Shown: piece after piece, positions 25,821 to 35,500 of the stretch
How positions within the stretch are numbered: the stretch's first letter is position 1
How the letters are laid out: every line of letters starts with the position of its first letter
Source: Mycoplasma sp. CAG:472
GTDB taxonomy: Bacteria > Bacillota_I > Bacilli_A > RF39 > UBA660
Length of the DNA stretch: 58,734 bases
Reading direction: 5' to 3'
Assembly (NCBI GenBank): GCA_000437315.1
Contig: FR899400.1
Span: 1 to 58,734, forward strand
Position numbers and translations under genes: made by a program
The notes under the pieces: model-generated
Database searches by the model: none
What the model was told of the DNA's origin: nothing
Seen by the model: the letters and a program-made list of their open reading frames with translations, nothing else

Positions 25821-26533
25821 ATTATATCCTTTCTTCTTTTTACTCGAAGGAATACAACTACTCCTCCAACAACAAGTATCGTACATCCAGCCCCTATAAA
25901 TACTTCTTTATGTTCTTTTATAAAATCTCCTAATTTTTGAAAAAAGTTTTTATTTTTTTCTATTTCATCTTGTTTCTTTTTATCTTCATATTCTTGAAAT
26001 TTATCCATAAAATCCGTTATTTCCATGTTTTCAAAAGTAACATACTTTTCACAAAGATAAAATTCTGGATTATCTTGGCAAAAACCAAAATCATAGAATT
26101 CGTTATATCTTGGAGTTGTCAAATAAAATGTTCTTATTTTTTTCTTTGGACATGTTGTTTCAGTTGAGGGATAAACATCAAATGTAAAAGTATGTGCCTC
26201 CATAATATCATTTAAGTCAAAACTTACAACCCCATCTTTAACATCTGAATAACTGAAAGATTTATTGAAGTTTTTACTTTTAACATTAATTGTAAAGTCT
26301 TTACTTAAATTTAAAATAGATATTTTAAAATAATTATATCCTTCACACCCTCCTTGTCCATCATTACAAGAAAAAGATGAATCAAACTCTCCTATTTGCT
26401 CCTCGTAAATTGCCTTTATCGTGGCAGCCTCACTATTAAGTTTAGCTTGCGTTTCATAACCACACTCCGCATGAACATTTTTTACCAGTAATACCATAAC
26501 TAGTAAAACAAAAATTTTCTTTACTTTTTTCAT
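25817..26533 (-). CDS. Membrane-anchored extracellular protein, first gene of the cysteine-rich operon
   Basis: A signal peptide (MKKVKKIFVLLVMVLLVKNVHA) is followed by a folded part with five or more cysteines (FSCNDGQGGCEGYN, TTCPKK, FCQDN, LCEKY). A charged coiled-coil-like stem comes next (DKFQEYEDKKKQDEIEKNKN), then a C-terminal membrane helix (VFIGAGCTILVVGGVVVFL) and a Lys/Arg tail. The layout suggests a docking protein that holds a partner at the cell surface, and the obvious partner is the giant cysteine-rich protein encoded next (4-bp overlap). The start at 26533 gives the best signal peptide; longer frames start in the promoter or lack a ribosome site. No family is recognised. Confidence 0.6.
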   Translation of the reverse strand: MKKVKKIFVLLVMVLLVKNVHAECGYETQAKLNSEAATIKAIYEEQIGEFDSSFSCNDGQGGCEGYNYFKISILNLSKDFTINVKSKNFNKSFSYSDVKDGVVSFDLNDIMEAHTFTFDVYPSTETTCPKKKIRTFYLTTPRYNEFYDFGFCQDNPEFYLCEKYVTFENMEITDFMDKFQEYEDKKKQDEIEKNKNFFQKLGDFIKEHKEVFIGAGCTILVVGGVVVFLRVKRRKDII

Positions 26534-26551
26534 AATGCTTAGCACCATCCC

Positions 26552-26590
26552 TACTATTAAAATAGTACCATAATCTAATTTTTTTTTCAA
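26552..26590 (-). promoter_or_regulatory. Promoter and palindrome in front of the cysteine-rich surface operon
   Basis: On the minus strand TTGAAA (26585-26590), a 17-bp spacer and TACTAT (26562-26567) preceded by TATGG. A perfect 7-2-7 palindrome TACTATT-AA-AATAGTA (26552-26567) covers the -10, where a repressor could block transcription. Confidence 0.65.
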
Positions 26591-26648
26591 TAAAAACTAG
26601 TAAGAAAAAAAAAAATATGGTAATATTTTAATATAGGAAAGTGATTAA

Positions 26649-27317
26649 ATGAAAAAAATTAAATTAGTTATAAGGGACATTGTAATATTAATGTCAACAT
26701 TTTTACTTATGTTATTACTTACATATTTATTTTATCCAATTGTTAAGAAAAATATTAAATTTGAACCTGCTATAGAAACATTAATATATTTATTAATATC
26801 ATTATATTTATTTATAATCTATAGAAAAGAAATTATAAATTACATTAAAGATTTTAGATTAAACTATAAAAAATATATATCTAAAAATTTTGAATTTTTT
26901 TTAATATGTATTTTAGCAATGATGATTTTAAATATTATTTTAGTGGAAATTATTGGACAAATGCCTACGAATGAAGAATTAAATAAAAGTTCAATAAAAA
27001 ATAATTTATTTTTTTCATTTTTACAAGTTTGTATATTTGCTCCTTTTTATGAAGAAGTACTGTTTAGACTAAATTTTAAAAATTTATTTAAAAATAAAAT
27101 AATTTTTAGTATTTTTACTGGTTTAATATTTGGTTCAATGCATCTTATATCTGCAAAAAGTTTAATAGAAATTCCTTTTATACTTTCATACTCTATAGCC
27201 GGATTCGCATTAGGTTATGTATATTATGATACTAATAATATATTTACTTCGATGTTCTTTCACTTTTTTAATAACTTCTTATCACTTATATTAACTATAA
27301 TCGGAGAATATTTATGA
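26649..27317 (+). CDS. CPBP-family intramembrane metalloprotease
   Basis: A membrane protein with about seven helices and the CPBP (Abi/CaaX) signature motifs in order: FYEEVLFRLNF (EExxxR, near residue 137), GLIFGSMHL (FxxxxH-type, near 160) and FHFFNNFLS (HxxxN/D, near 203). Family members cleave within the membrane, process prenylated proteins in eukaryotes, and protect bacteriocin producers in Gram-positive bacteria. TAGGAAAGTGAT lies before the ATG. The last four bases overlap the start of the next gene (ATGA). The client is unknown. Confidence 0.85.
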   Translation: MKKIKLVIRDIVILMSTFLLMLLLTYLFYPIVKKNIKFEPAIETLIYLLISLYLFIIYRKEIINYIKDFRLNYKKYISKNFEFFLICILAMMILNIILVEIIGQMPTNEELNKSSIKNNLFFSFLQVCIFAPFYEEVLFRLNFKNLFKNKIIFSIFTGLIFGSMHLISAKSLIEIPFILSYSIAGFALGYVYYDTNNIFTSMFFHFFNNFLSLILTIIGEYL

Positions 27318-28096
27318 AAAGGTTAATATGTATAATAATTCTTGTTTTTTTCCTATTTTTTATATATGGAAAATATATAAATACAAAAGGTTTAGAGGTC
27401 AAAGAATATGAAATAACTAGTAATAAATTAACTAATGGTTTTGATGGAATTAAAATAGTTCAATTTTCAGATATTCTTTATTATGAAAAAAGTGATATAA
27501 AAGAAATTAAAAATTTAGTTAAAAGTATTAATAATGAGAATGCTAATATTATAGTATTTACTGGTGATTTAGTTTTAGATAATACCAACATAACTAATGT
27601 AATAAATGAACTTAGTAATATTAAAGCTGATTATAAATATGCCATTTTAGGTGATAAAGATAATGATAATATTAAAAGTAATTTAGAAAGTATTGGTTTT
27701 AAAGTACTTGATAAAAACTATGATTATATTTTTAATAAAGATATTAATCCAATTAAAATAATGGATTTAAATAATTTTGATGAAAGTATTCTTACTAATG
27801 AAGAAGAAATTACACCATCATTTACAATAGGTCTTTTGCATAAACCAGATGAATTTGAAAAATTAAAAAATTATGATATAGATGTTATACTAGCAGGTCA
27901 CTCTTTAGGAGGACAAATAAGATTACCTTTCTGGGGTGCAACCGTAAAAAAAGATGGTGCTAGTATCTATACAAACGATTATTACAATGAAAATAACACC
28001 AAACTTTATGTTTCTTATGGAATTGGTACTAATCCTCCACACATAAGAACATTTAATAAACCTTCGATTAATGTGTATAGATTAAAGAAAATATAA
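27314..28096 (+). CDS. Calcineurin-like phosphoesterase relative with most metal ligands lost
   Basis: An N-terminal helix (about residues 4-20) anchors a domain of the membrane phosphoesterase type (YkuE/YaeI-like), judged from IKIVQFSDI, IIVFTGDLV, YAILGD and ILAGHSLGGQIRLPFWG. In active members these blocks read SDxH, GD, GNHD and GHTHGGQ. Here they read SDIL, GDL, GDKD and GHSL, so several metal-binding His and Asn residues are replaced. The fold is kept, but a two-metal phosphoesterase is unlikely. It may be a pseudoenzyme or have a changed role. It overlaps the CPBP gene by 4 bp and is co-transcribed. The frame is intact with no stop codons, so this is not simple decay. Confidence 0.7.
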   Translation: MKRLICIIILVFFLFFIYGKYINTKGLEVKEYEITSNKLTNGFDGIKIVQFSDILYYEKSDIKEIKNLVKSINNENANIIVFTGDLVLDNTNITNVINELSNIKADYKYAILGDKDNDNIKSNLESIGFKVLDKNYDYIFNKDINPIKIMDLNNFDESILTNEEEITPSFTIGLLHKPDEFEKLKNYDIDVILAGHSLGGQIRLPFWGATVKKDGASIYTNDYYNENNTKLYVSYGIGTNPPHIRTFNKPSINVYRLKKI

Positions 28097-28130
28097 AAAA
28101 ACATAGTAGTTATAAAAATTCTACTATGTT
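28095..28130. terminator. Bidirectional terminator between convergent genes
   Basis: AACATAGTAG and CTACTATGTT form a 10-bp perfect stem, with an A run on the left and a T-rich tail on the right. It serves the phosphoesterase-like gene and the 95-residue gene on the other strand. Confidence 0.7.
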
Positions 28131-28397
28131 TATATTTTTCTTTAATTTTTCAATTAAATCTTCTTTTTCATATTTAGAGAATATTGCTATAAAATTACTG
28201 TTATCCATTAAGAACATTTCATAAAATTTTAAGAATATATCTTGATAATTAGTAACTCCTAAATCTTTTAAATAAGAGATATTTTCAGTTACTAATTTTT
28301 TTTGTTCCTTTAAAAGTTCAATAAACTTTTCTGGAGTATTTTCCATCATATATGCAATATCATCTTTACTAAAACCTATTTTTTCTAAATATTTCAT
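28110..28397 (-). CDS. Small helical protein of unknown function (95 aa)
   Basis: The protein is predicted all-helical, with the opening MKYLEKIGFSKDDIAYMM and a second unit LVTENISYLKDLGVTNYQDI. The unit pattern (xxLxxLGxxxxDI) recalls the helical repeats of mTERF-like proteins, but too weakly to name it. It overlaps the upstream gene by 4 bp (ATGA), and it is the last of three genes with similar helical make-up. Probably it acts with them. Confidence 0.5.
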   Translation of the reverse strand: MKYLEKIGFSKDDIAYMMENTPEKFIELLKEQKKLVTENISYLKDLGVTNYQDIFLKFYEMFLMDNSNFIAIFSKYEKEDLIEKLKKNINIVEFL

Positions 28398-29392
28398 AGA
28401 CTTAATTCTCCATTATTAGTAAGTTTAAGTTCATTATCAATTGCATTATAAATACTTACTTTTTCTTCATCTGTTAAATTTTTATTATATGTTAATGTAT
28501 AATATAGTATTTCTCTTTCCTCAGTTACTCCACTTGTAAGAAGTTTAATTAAATTATCAGATTTTGTTCCATCAATCTCATCACTATATCCTAGTGTTAT
28601 TAAAACATTTTTTAAATGTGCTGTTAAATCTTCGAATCTTGCAAGCATTTCATCATCAAGTCTAATAGTTTGTTCTTTAGAAAGTGCCATTACATATGGA
28701 TTAACGTCCTCAACTTCAGTTGGAGTATTTACTGAAGTTACTTCTTGAACAGAACTTTCATTTATAGGTTCAGATGCTACTTCAACATGAGTTTCAATTG
28801 GTTCTACATCCTTAACAGGATTTTCTACAATTGGCTCAGCTGTTATAGTATTCATAGCTTTTTCAACTTCACTACTCAAATCATCTAATGAAGTATTTGT
28901 TTGAGAAACAGTTTCTTTCTTTACAACATTTTCTTCATTGTTATTAGTAGTTTCAACCTTTACATTGTCATCTTTCTCTTTGGTTAAATAATCTACACCA
29001 TACCTTCTATCAAATTCTTTTTTATTAAATAATATTTTACTATATTTACCTTTTTCGTCCTTTAAAGCTTCATTTAAAGACATCACATAACTTAATCTTT
29101 TGAAAAGTTCTGTTGAACTAATTCTAGTGGGATCACTAATAAACATATCTAATAAACCTAACTTTTCAGCTTGTTCAACCTGACTTTTTATAAAGTCTAA
29201 AGGTAATGAAAATACTTTTACTTGTGATGGCTTAGTAATTGCTATTCCTTTAGATGTTAAATAACCCATTTTTTCTTTAAGTTCCTCTAAAGTAACTAAA
29301 TCATCAGAAAATGAAGCATAAAATTTTGGTATATTAGGATATACTTCTTTAGGTAAATTTAAAACACTAATTTTATTTACTATATCGTACAT
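28394..29392 (-). CDS. Helical protein with acidic linker, unknown function (332 aa)
   Basis: The N-terminal 150 residues are helical (LVTLEELKEKMGYLTSKGIA, then KSQVEQAEKLGLLDMF). A Glu/Val/Thr-rich, disordered linker of about 90 residues follows. A C-terminal helical part of about 90 residues begins ALSKEQTIRLDDEMLARFED. The linker and its Val-Glu-Pro repeats resemble those of the next protein upstream, which suggests a common origin or shared partners. AAAGGAAT lies before the ATG. It sits 13 bp after the upstream gene. No membrane helix is seen, so the protein is probably cytoplasmic. Confidence 0.5.
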   Translation of the reverse strand: MYDIVNKISVLNLPKEVYPNIPKFYASFSDDLVTLEELKEKMGYLTSKGIAITKPSQVKVFSLPLDFIKSQVEQAEKLGLLDMFISDPTRISSTELFKRLSYVMSLNEALKDEKGKYSKILFNKKEFDRRYGVDYLTKEKDDNVKVETTNNNEENVVKKETVSQTNTSLDDLSSEVEKAMNTITAEPIVENPVKDVEPIETHVEVASEPINESSVQEVTSVNTPTEVEDVNPYVMALSKEQTIRLDDEMLARFEDLTAHLKNVLITLGYSDEIDGTKSDNLIKLLTSGVTEEREILYYTLTYNKNLTDEEKVSIYNAIDNELKLTNNGELSL

Positions 29393-29405
29393 AGCTTATT
29401 CCTTT

Positions 29406-30617
29406 CTAATAAGCAATTAATGGAACATTTTTGGCATCTAATCCGCTTTGTTTTAATACATCAATTGCATTATTTAATCCATTTAAATCATATTTAGTTA
29501 AAACGCTTGGATTTAAATATATATCTTGAGGCATTTTACCAATACTTGTTAATTTTTCTATTTTTTCTTTCATTTGTTTATCATACATTAATTCAACATT
29601 ATCTGCAAAAATATCAAGTGAAATATTTAATGATTTAATATATTCAGCATTTGCTTTAATTGTTTCTTCATCGTAATTATTCATTATTTTTTCAAAATCA
29701 TTGCTTGTGAAATCTAAATAATCAAATCCTAAACTTGTTAAAAGATTAATTACATCTTCTTTTGAAACTGTTTTATCATCCTCTTTTACAGGTTCAACTA
29801 TTGCTTCAATTTGTTCTTCTTTAACATCTTTATTTTCAGGAATATTTATATTAAAATCAAAGTTAAAACTAGGTTCTTCTTCATGAAGTGGTGCCTCAAC
29901 TACTGGGGTTTCTTTATTAATTTCCTCTGTTTTGATTTCTTCTTTTGCCTCTTTAAAAACATCACTTATGCTTTTACTTTTTATTCCCTTTAAACTTTTC
30001 TCATACTCATAAAGTCCATCTTCAGGGAACATCAATAATTTTGCGGCTTCTCTTTGTTCTTCTTCACTAAAATTAAACTTTTCAAGAAGTGATGTAATTT
30101 CATCTCTTGTTATATTTATATTTCCCTCAAGTGCTAAGTCAAAGTATCTATTTAATCTTTCCTGATTAGCAAGAGCTTCATCCTTACGAAGTCCTAATTC
30201 CTCTATTTTAGTGGTTGCACTATTCATTTCATCTTCTACGGTAACAAGTTCTTTTTCAGCTTTTTCCTTTTCCATAGAAAATTCATCTAAAGTTTTAGGA
30301 AGTTTTACTTCTAACTCTTTTTTTATTTCTTCTGGGTCAAAAGCAATATTTAATTCTTTTAGAACATTTATAAAATCATCTTTTCTTATAGTTTCTAAAG
30401 CACTTTTAAAACTCTCGCCCTCTTTAGCAAGAATATGTCCTTCAGATTCTAGTTTTTCAATTTGACTTGTTAGTTCAGTAGTTCTTTTACTAGTCCTCTC
30501 TTTAGTCTTAATTGCTTGGTCTCTTTCTTTGTCCATAGACACTAGTACTACGCTATCTTCTCCTCTTAAATTATATAATTTGTCAAGAAGCATTCTCATT
30601 TCAGAATTCAATCTCAT
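29406..30617 (-). CDS. Coiled-coil cytoplasmic protein of unknown function (403 aa)
   Basis: Residues about 20-160 have heptad-like charge patterns typical of a long coiled coil. A helical domain follows, then an acidic linker rich in Glu/Val/Pro (about 215-265). A C-terminal helical domain comes last (EDVINLLTSLGFDYLDFTS through NPSVLTKYDLNGLNNAIDVL) and again has LG-type helical units. The start at 30617 (MRLNSEM) follows GGGTGTG; the frame runs further upstream, but that part overlaps the likely promoter. It is first of a three-gene unit with two other helical proteins. A structural or cell-division-like role is possible but unproven. Confidence 0.5.
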   Translation of the reverse strand: MRLNSEMRMLLDKLYNLRGEDSVVLVSMDKERDQAIKTKERTSKRTTELTSQIEKLESEGHILAKEGESFKSALETIRKDDFINVLKELNIAFDPEEIKKELEVKLPKTLDEFSMEKEKAEKELVTVEDEMNSATTKIEELGLRKDEALANQERLNRYFDLALEGNINITRDEITSLLEKFNFSEEEQREAAKLLMFPEDGLYEYEKSLKGIKSKSISDVFKEAKEEIKTEEINKETPVVEAPLHEEEPSFNFDFNINIPENKDVKEEQIEAIVEPVKEDDKTVSKEDVINLLTSLGFDYLDFTSNDFEKIMNNYDEETIKANAEYIKSLNISLDIFADNVELMYDKQMKEKIEKLTSIGKMPQDIYLNPSVLTKYDLNGLNNAIDVLKQSGLDAKNVPLIAY

Positions 30618-30649
30618 TGTCTTCACACCCTTTACTATATATGAATTAT

Positions 30650-30683
30650 AACACAAAAAAAAGGTATATGTAAACTACCTTTT
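30650..30683 (-). terminator. Terminator at the end of the decayed surface-protein fragment
   Basis: On the minus strand AAAAGGTA pairs with TACCTTTT around a 9-nt loop, followed by a long T run. Confidence 0.6.
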
Positions 30684-31067
30684 CAATTTTTTATTACTTT
30701 TTATAACAAGAATAACGATTAATCTCAAACTTAATGCCATTATTTCAAAGTATAAACCTATGTTATCTAATGTATTTGGATTTATAACATTTTTACTTGC
30801 AATTATATAATTACTAAAATGTTTTGTATTAAATGATAAATATTTAATTCCCTCTATTGTAACTATTTGAGCATCATATTTTTCAAAAGTTCCATCATCT
30901 TTAATATATAAAACTACTAAATCTTTAGTTTCTCCATCATAAGGAATTAAAATATTTGTTACATCATTAAAATTGCTAATAATTTTATCTAAAATACTTG
31001 AATATAATTTTAATGAATAACTATCTATTTTCTTATAACCACTTTATTCAAGTAGTTTTAATCTCAT
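30675..31067 (-). pseudogene. C-terminal remnant of a sortase-anchored surface protein
   Basis: From GGT TAT AAG (about 31040) the minus strand reads about 122 codons to a TAG at 30675. It shows a bacterial surface-protein tail: VVLYIKDDGTFEKYD, YLSFNTKHFSNYIIA, then NPNTLDN followed by a hydrophobic stretch and SNKKLKR. Intact homologues usually have NPxTGD at that place, so here the sorting motif is altered (Gly to Leu). The frame has a stop (TAA, 31044-31046) just upstream, and only seven codons from an ATG at 31065 lie before it. The N-terminal part of the parent protein is missing. The basis is my reading of the motif style. Confidence 0.6.
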
Positions 31068-31119
31068 CTTCCTCACCAGGTTTTACTTGTCTTAAAAGTA
31101 AAGCACATAAGTAAGATAA
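31048..31119 (-). pseudogene. Short C-terminal fragment of another protein
   Basis: In a second frame, between a TAA at 31120-31122 and a TGA at 31048-31050, 23 codons read LSYLCALLLRQVKPGEEDEI then KTT. The look is that of a final membrane helix with a charged tail. It overlaps the start of the other remnant, so fragments of two genes seem to be joined here. Confidence 0.35.
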
Positions 31120-31146
31120 TTATTTTAAATTAACACTTATTGAAGT

Positions 31147-31398
31147 TTAACTATTTTCTTCGATATTTATTAAATATTTATTTGATTCATAAAGCAAATC
31201 TGATTCTCTATTTTTAATATTTATATTATCATTTACGTTATTATCAAGTAAATCAATTGTATCATCAAAAGGAAATCCAAGTAATTGTAAAGAATATTCA
31301 TAAACAAAGATAAGAAACTCTGGAGTTTCTAAAAATAATTTTTTAAATGCTAAATCTCTTATGAAACCGGATTCAGAATATAATTTATTAAAATACAT
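31147..31398 (-). pseudogene. Truncated PD-(D/E)XK transposase/Rpn-like N-terminus
   Basis: The 83-residue product contains RDLAFKKLFLETPEFLIFVY, like the opening of Rpn/PD-(D/E)XK family transposases (DxxFKxxF). Full-length members have around 300 residues with the nuclease core after this point, which is absent here. It lies next to two other gene fragments, consistent with a decayed accessory island. An intact small protein cannot be excluded. Confidence 0.45.
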
Positions 31399-31578
31399 AT
31401 GCTACCTTTCTAAGGTGTGTGATTTTAAAATTTTTACATTATAAAAAATTTTTTTTCCGAGCAAGTTAAATATAAAAAAATATTAACCCGTGTCTATATT
31501 TTTTTAACATTTATTATATTAAAATCACCAAAATTCAAAATTTTCATATAATACAAAAGAAATAATAAGGAGGTTATT

Positions 31579-32559
31579 TTGAAAAAAATATTTTATACAT
31601 TTTTAGTAATTTTACTTTTAGTTTTATGCTTAATTTTCTTTTTACCTAAAAAAGAAAAAAATGATAATATGAAATCAATCAAAATCGCGGAGGTCACTCA
31701 TTCAGTATTTTATGCTCCCCTTTATGTTGCCATCGAAGAAGGCTATTTTAATGAAGAAAATATTGATATTAAACTTATTTTAACACCTGGTGCCGATAAG
31801 GTTAGTGCTGCCGTACTATCCGGTGATGTTCAAATAGGTTTTGCGGGAGCTGAAAGTGCAATTTATGTTTATGAAAAAAATGAAAAAGATTACTTACAAA
31901 TATTTTCAGGTCTTACAAAAAGAGATGGTCAATTTATATTAGGAAGAAAAGATAAAAAAGATTTTTCACTTAAAGATCTATATGGTAAAGAAATTCTTGT
32001 CGGAAGAAGCAGTGGTATGCCCGCTTTAAACTTTCTAAATGCCTTAAAAAATGAAGAAATTGATAAAAATAAAATTAAAATAAACTATAATATTGATTTT
32101 GCTTCTTTATCTGGTGCTTTTATAGGAAATACTGGTGACTATGTAAATCTATTTGAACCAACTGCTTTAAAACTTGAAAATGAGGGATATGGTTATGTTC
32201 TTCAAAGTATTGGACTCCTTTCCGGAGAAATGCCCTACACTACCTTTTATGCTAGAAAAAGTTATATTGAAAATAACAAAGAAATAATTAAATCATTTAC
32301 AAAAGCCATTAATAAAGGTTTAGAATTTGTTAAAAATAATGATGAAATGAAAATTGCTAAAAGTATATATAAACAATTTCCAGATTTATCATTAAATGAT
32401 TTAAGTACTATTATAAAAAGATATAAAGATGCTGATTCATTTTTAGATAGTTCTTATATCGAAGAAAAATTACTTGTTAACTTAGAAAACTTACTTATAG
32501 ATAATAATCTTTTAAAGGATTATGTTCCATATAACGATTTAATTATAGAGGTAAAATAA
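31579..32559 (+). CDS. ABC transporter substrate-binding protein of the SsuA/THI5/NMT1 type
   Basis: An N-terminal hydrophobic segment (about residues 5-24) exports or anchors a periplasmic-binding-like domain. Typical motifs are SVFYAPLYVAIEEGYFNEEN, TPGADKVSAAVLSGDVQIGFAG and the hinge region GRSSGMPALNFL. The family binds pyrimidine-type thiamine precursors, sulfonates or nitrate-like ligands. No ATPase or permease gene lies beside it, so the ligand cannot be told from context. It starts with TTG, seven bases after AAGGAGG. No lipobox is present, so the protein is probably held by its N-terminal helix. I found no TPP riboswitch pattern upstream. Confidence 0.8.
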   Translation: MKKIFYTFLVILLLVLCLIFFLPKKEKNDNMKSIKIAEVTHSVFYAPLYVAIEEGYFNEENIDIKLILTPGADKVSAAVLSGDVQIGFAGAESAIYVYEKNEKDYLQIFSGLTKRDGQFILGRKDKKDFSLKDLYGKEILVGRSSGMPALNFLNALKNEEIDKNKIKINYNIDFASLSGAFIGNTGDYVNLFEPTALKLENEGYGYVLQSIGLLSGEMPYTTFYARKSYIENNKEIIKSFTKAINKGLEFVKNNDEMKIAKSIYKQFPDLSLNDLSTIIKRYKDADSFLDSSYIEEKLLVNLENLLIDNNLLKDYVPYNDLIIEVK

Positions 32560-32592
32560 AAAATATAAAATTGTAAAAAAATTTTATATTTT
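32560..32592. terminator. Bidirectional terminator between the binding-protein gene and addA
   Basis: AAAATATAAAATT pairs perfectly with AATTTTATATTTT (13 bp) around a 7-nt loop, flanked by A and T runs. The addA stop codon lies in the right arm. Confidence 0.75.
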
Positions 32593-35500
32593 TTTTAAGG
32601 TATCATTAAGGATTGAATAAAGATAAGTTTCAGTTTCTTTTTTAGTTTTATTTTCAATAAATGATTTATAAATGCTTAATTGTTTAACATAATTTTCATC
32701 ATCAATATTTGAAAGTTTATAATCAATTATAACCATTTTATTTTCATATTCTAAAAGTAAATCTATAATTCCATCATATTCTTTATCTTCGTATTTATAA
32801 ATAAATTCATATTCTTTATAAACATTTTTAAAGTTATTATCTATTTTTTCAAGTAATGCTAAAACGTATTTATTATTTGCATTTCTAAAATCCTCGGTTT
32901 CAAATATTTCGTGTATATGAGTACCATATTCCATTGCATTTACTTCCTCTTTAGTAAGAAGTTTTAATACTTTTTTAGAAACATTACTATGAGTAATTAA
33001 ATTTGAGTTTACTTTTATTTCTTCAACATTTAATAAATCGTTATTTTTTTCAAATAAATCTTTTTCTTTTGTATAATTATAATTTTTAGTTAAAACTACA
33101 TCTTTAATATATTTTATATTGTCCTTTAAAACAAACTTTACTAAAGATATAAAAGTTAAAAATGAATTTAAATCCTCTTTAAAAGAGATATCTTCCATAT
33201 TATTTGGTATAACCATAATCATTTTTTCTTTTGCTCTAGTAAGGGCTACATAAAATAATCTTATTCTTTCTGATATATCCTCTTTTAAATATTTATCTTT
33301 ATATATACTTTTTAATATAGTAGGTCCTACTCCATCATCATAAAATGGCAAAATTAATCCTAAATCATAATCGAAATTAAACATTTTATTTAAATCTTGT
33401 TTATTAAATGCTTTATCAAAACCTGCAAAATAACATATTGGAAATTCAAGACCTTTAGATTTATGAATATTCATAAGTTTGATATTATTTTTTACATTTG
33501 TATTAACTGTAAAAGATATGTCTGCATCATTTACAATTAAATCGTTTAAATACTCATTAAATTCTATTATACTTTTTCCTAAAGATGATAAATTATCCGC
33601 CAAAGATAAAAGATAATCACACCTTTTAATAACTTTATCAATATCACCAATTAAAATAGTTTTTTCATAAAAATCAAATTCATCTATTATAGTTTCTATT
33701 AATTTTTTACTAGACATTGTATCTAATTTCTTAGCAATATTATCACATTTTTTAAATAAATCACTATTATAATAATTGTTATTTACAAAATAATTTATAA
33801 ATACTTCATCTTTTTCATTATATAAAAAGCTTCTTAAAATTGAATAAAAATCATATTTAAATTTTTGCTTATAATCTTTATTATAAATACAAACTATTAA
33901 ATCAATTAAATTTTTTAATACTAAAATATCTTTTTCATTAGTTATTTTTTCATCATAATATATTAAAAGTGGTAAATCTAAATATTCAAAGATCTTTTTA
34001 TATATTTCAAAACCATTTTTTCTATCTATTAATATACAAAAATCATCATATTTACATGGTCTCAAAGTCTTTGTTTCTTTATCTAAAACTTTATAACCAC
34101 TTAATATTTTTTCTTTGATATCACCAGCGATTATAAAGGCTTCATATTCAGTATCACTATATTTTTTATCTTCTTTATTATAAACTAAAACATCTAAATC
34201 ATCTGTATTAACACTATTTTCCGAGTATACAGTATTACCAAAAACCATTTGATGACTTTCTTTATAATTTGCTCCCCCAAAATCATCATCCATAAGTAAA
34301 TTAAATATCTTATTAATATTTTCTAATACTTTATCTCTTGAACGAAAGTTTTTAAGTAAATCAATTTTAATTCCTCCATCCTCTTTTGAATATTTATCAT
34401 ATTTATTTTTAAATATCAAAGGATTAGCATTACGAAAACGATATATAGATTGTTTAATATCACCAACCATATAAACATTATTGTTTGAAATTAAATTTAC
34501 TAATGTTTCTTGTAAATCAGAGGTATCTTGATATTCATCAACCATTATTTCTTTGAATGATGAAGAAATTTCTTTTTTAGCATTTGGAGTTTTAGCAATT
34601 TTAATTGCCATCTTTGCAATATCATTAAATTCAAAAGAAGCATATTTTTCTTTATAACCTAAAACTTTTTCATCAAGTTCATTAATTATTTTAATAATTG
34701 CTTTAGCATAAGTAATAGTTTCTAATAAACAGTTTTTCAAATGATTTTCATCTTTATAAATTAAAATGCTATGTAAACTATCTATTTCTTTTTGAAGTTT
34801 TTCTTTAGAAATTTTTAAATCTTCCTCACTATTTTTAGGAAGCGCAGGAACTTTTACATTAGTATAACTTTTGTATTCTTCATAAGTTTTTGCACTTAAA
34901 ATCGGATTTACTACATTAATTACCTTTTCATAATATTTTTCATCACAGTTATAAGATAAATTATCTAAATATATTTTGATTTTATCAACTTTCTTATTTA
35001 TTAGTTCATAAAAGTTTTTAACTATACTTTCAATGTTTTTTTCATTATAAAAATTGTTAACATAGTTATTTAAATATTCCTCTTTTTCAGGTAATCTTTC
35101 TAATAATTCATTTAATGAAAGAATCTCCCTTCTTAAAGGGGTATCATCTTTAACCGTTAAGTCATTTACCATTTTTAAAAAGTCAGTATCTTTTTGTTCA
35201 TATAAAGTTTCAAATACTTCGTCTAAAAAAGTTGTTTTTATATTCTTAGCAATTTCATTATCTAAAATACTTATATCTTTAGGAATATTAAGTAAATAAT
35301 GATATTTTTTTACTATTGATAATGCAAATGAATCAAATGTTGTAATATAACTTCCATCAATAAGATCAAGCTGACTATGCAAACTTTCATCTTTTGTAAT
35401 TGCCTCTCTAATACGATCTTTCATTTCCATTGCCGCAGCATTCGTAAATGTTAATATTAAAAGTTCATTAATATTTATACCTTTTTTTAATTTAGTAATA

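Noticed and set aside
31400..31578. TPP riboswitch upstream of the SsuA/THI5-type gene
   Set aside because: No CUGAGA or ACCUGA core is present; only AT-rich inverted stretches are seen.
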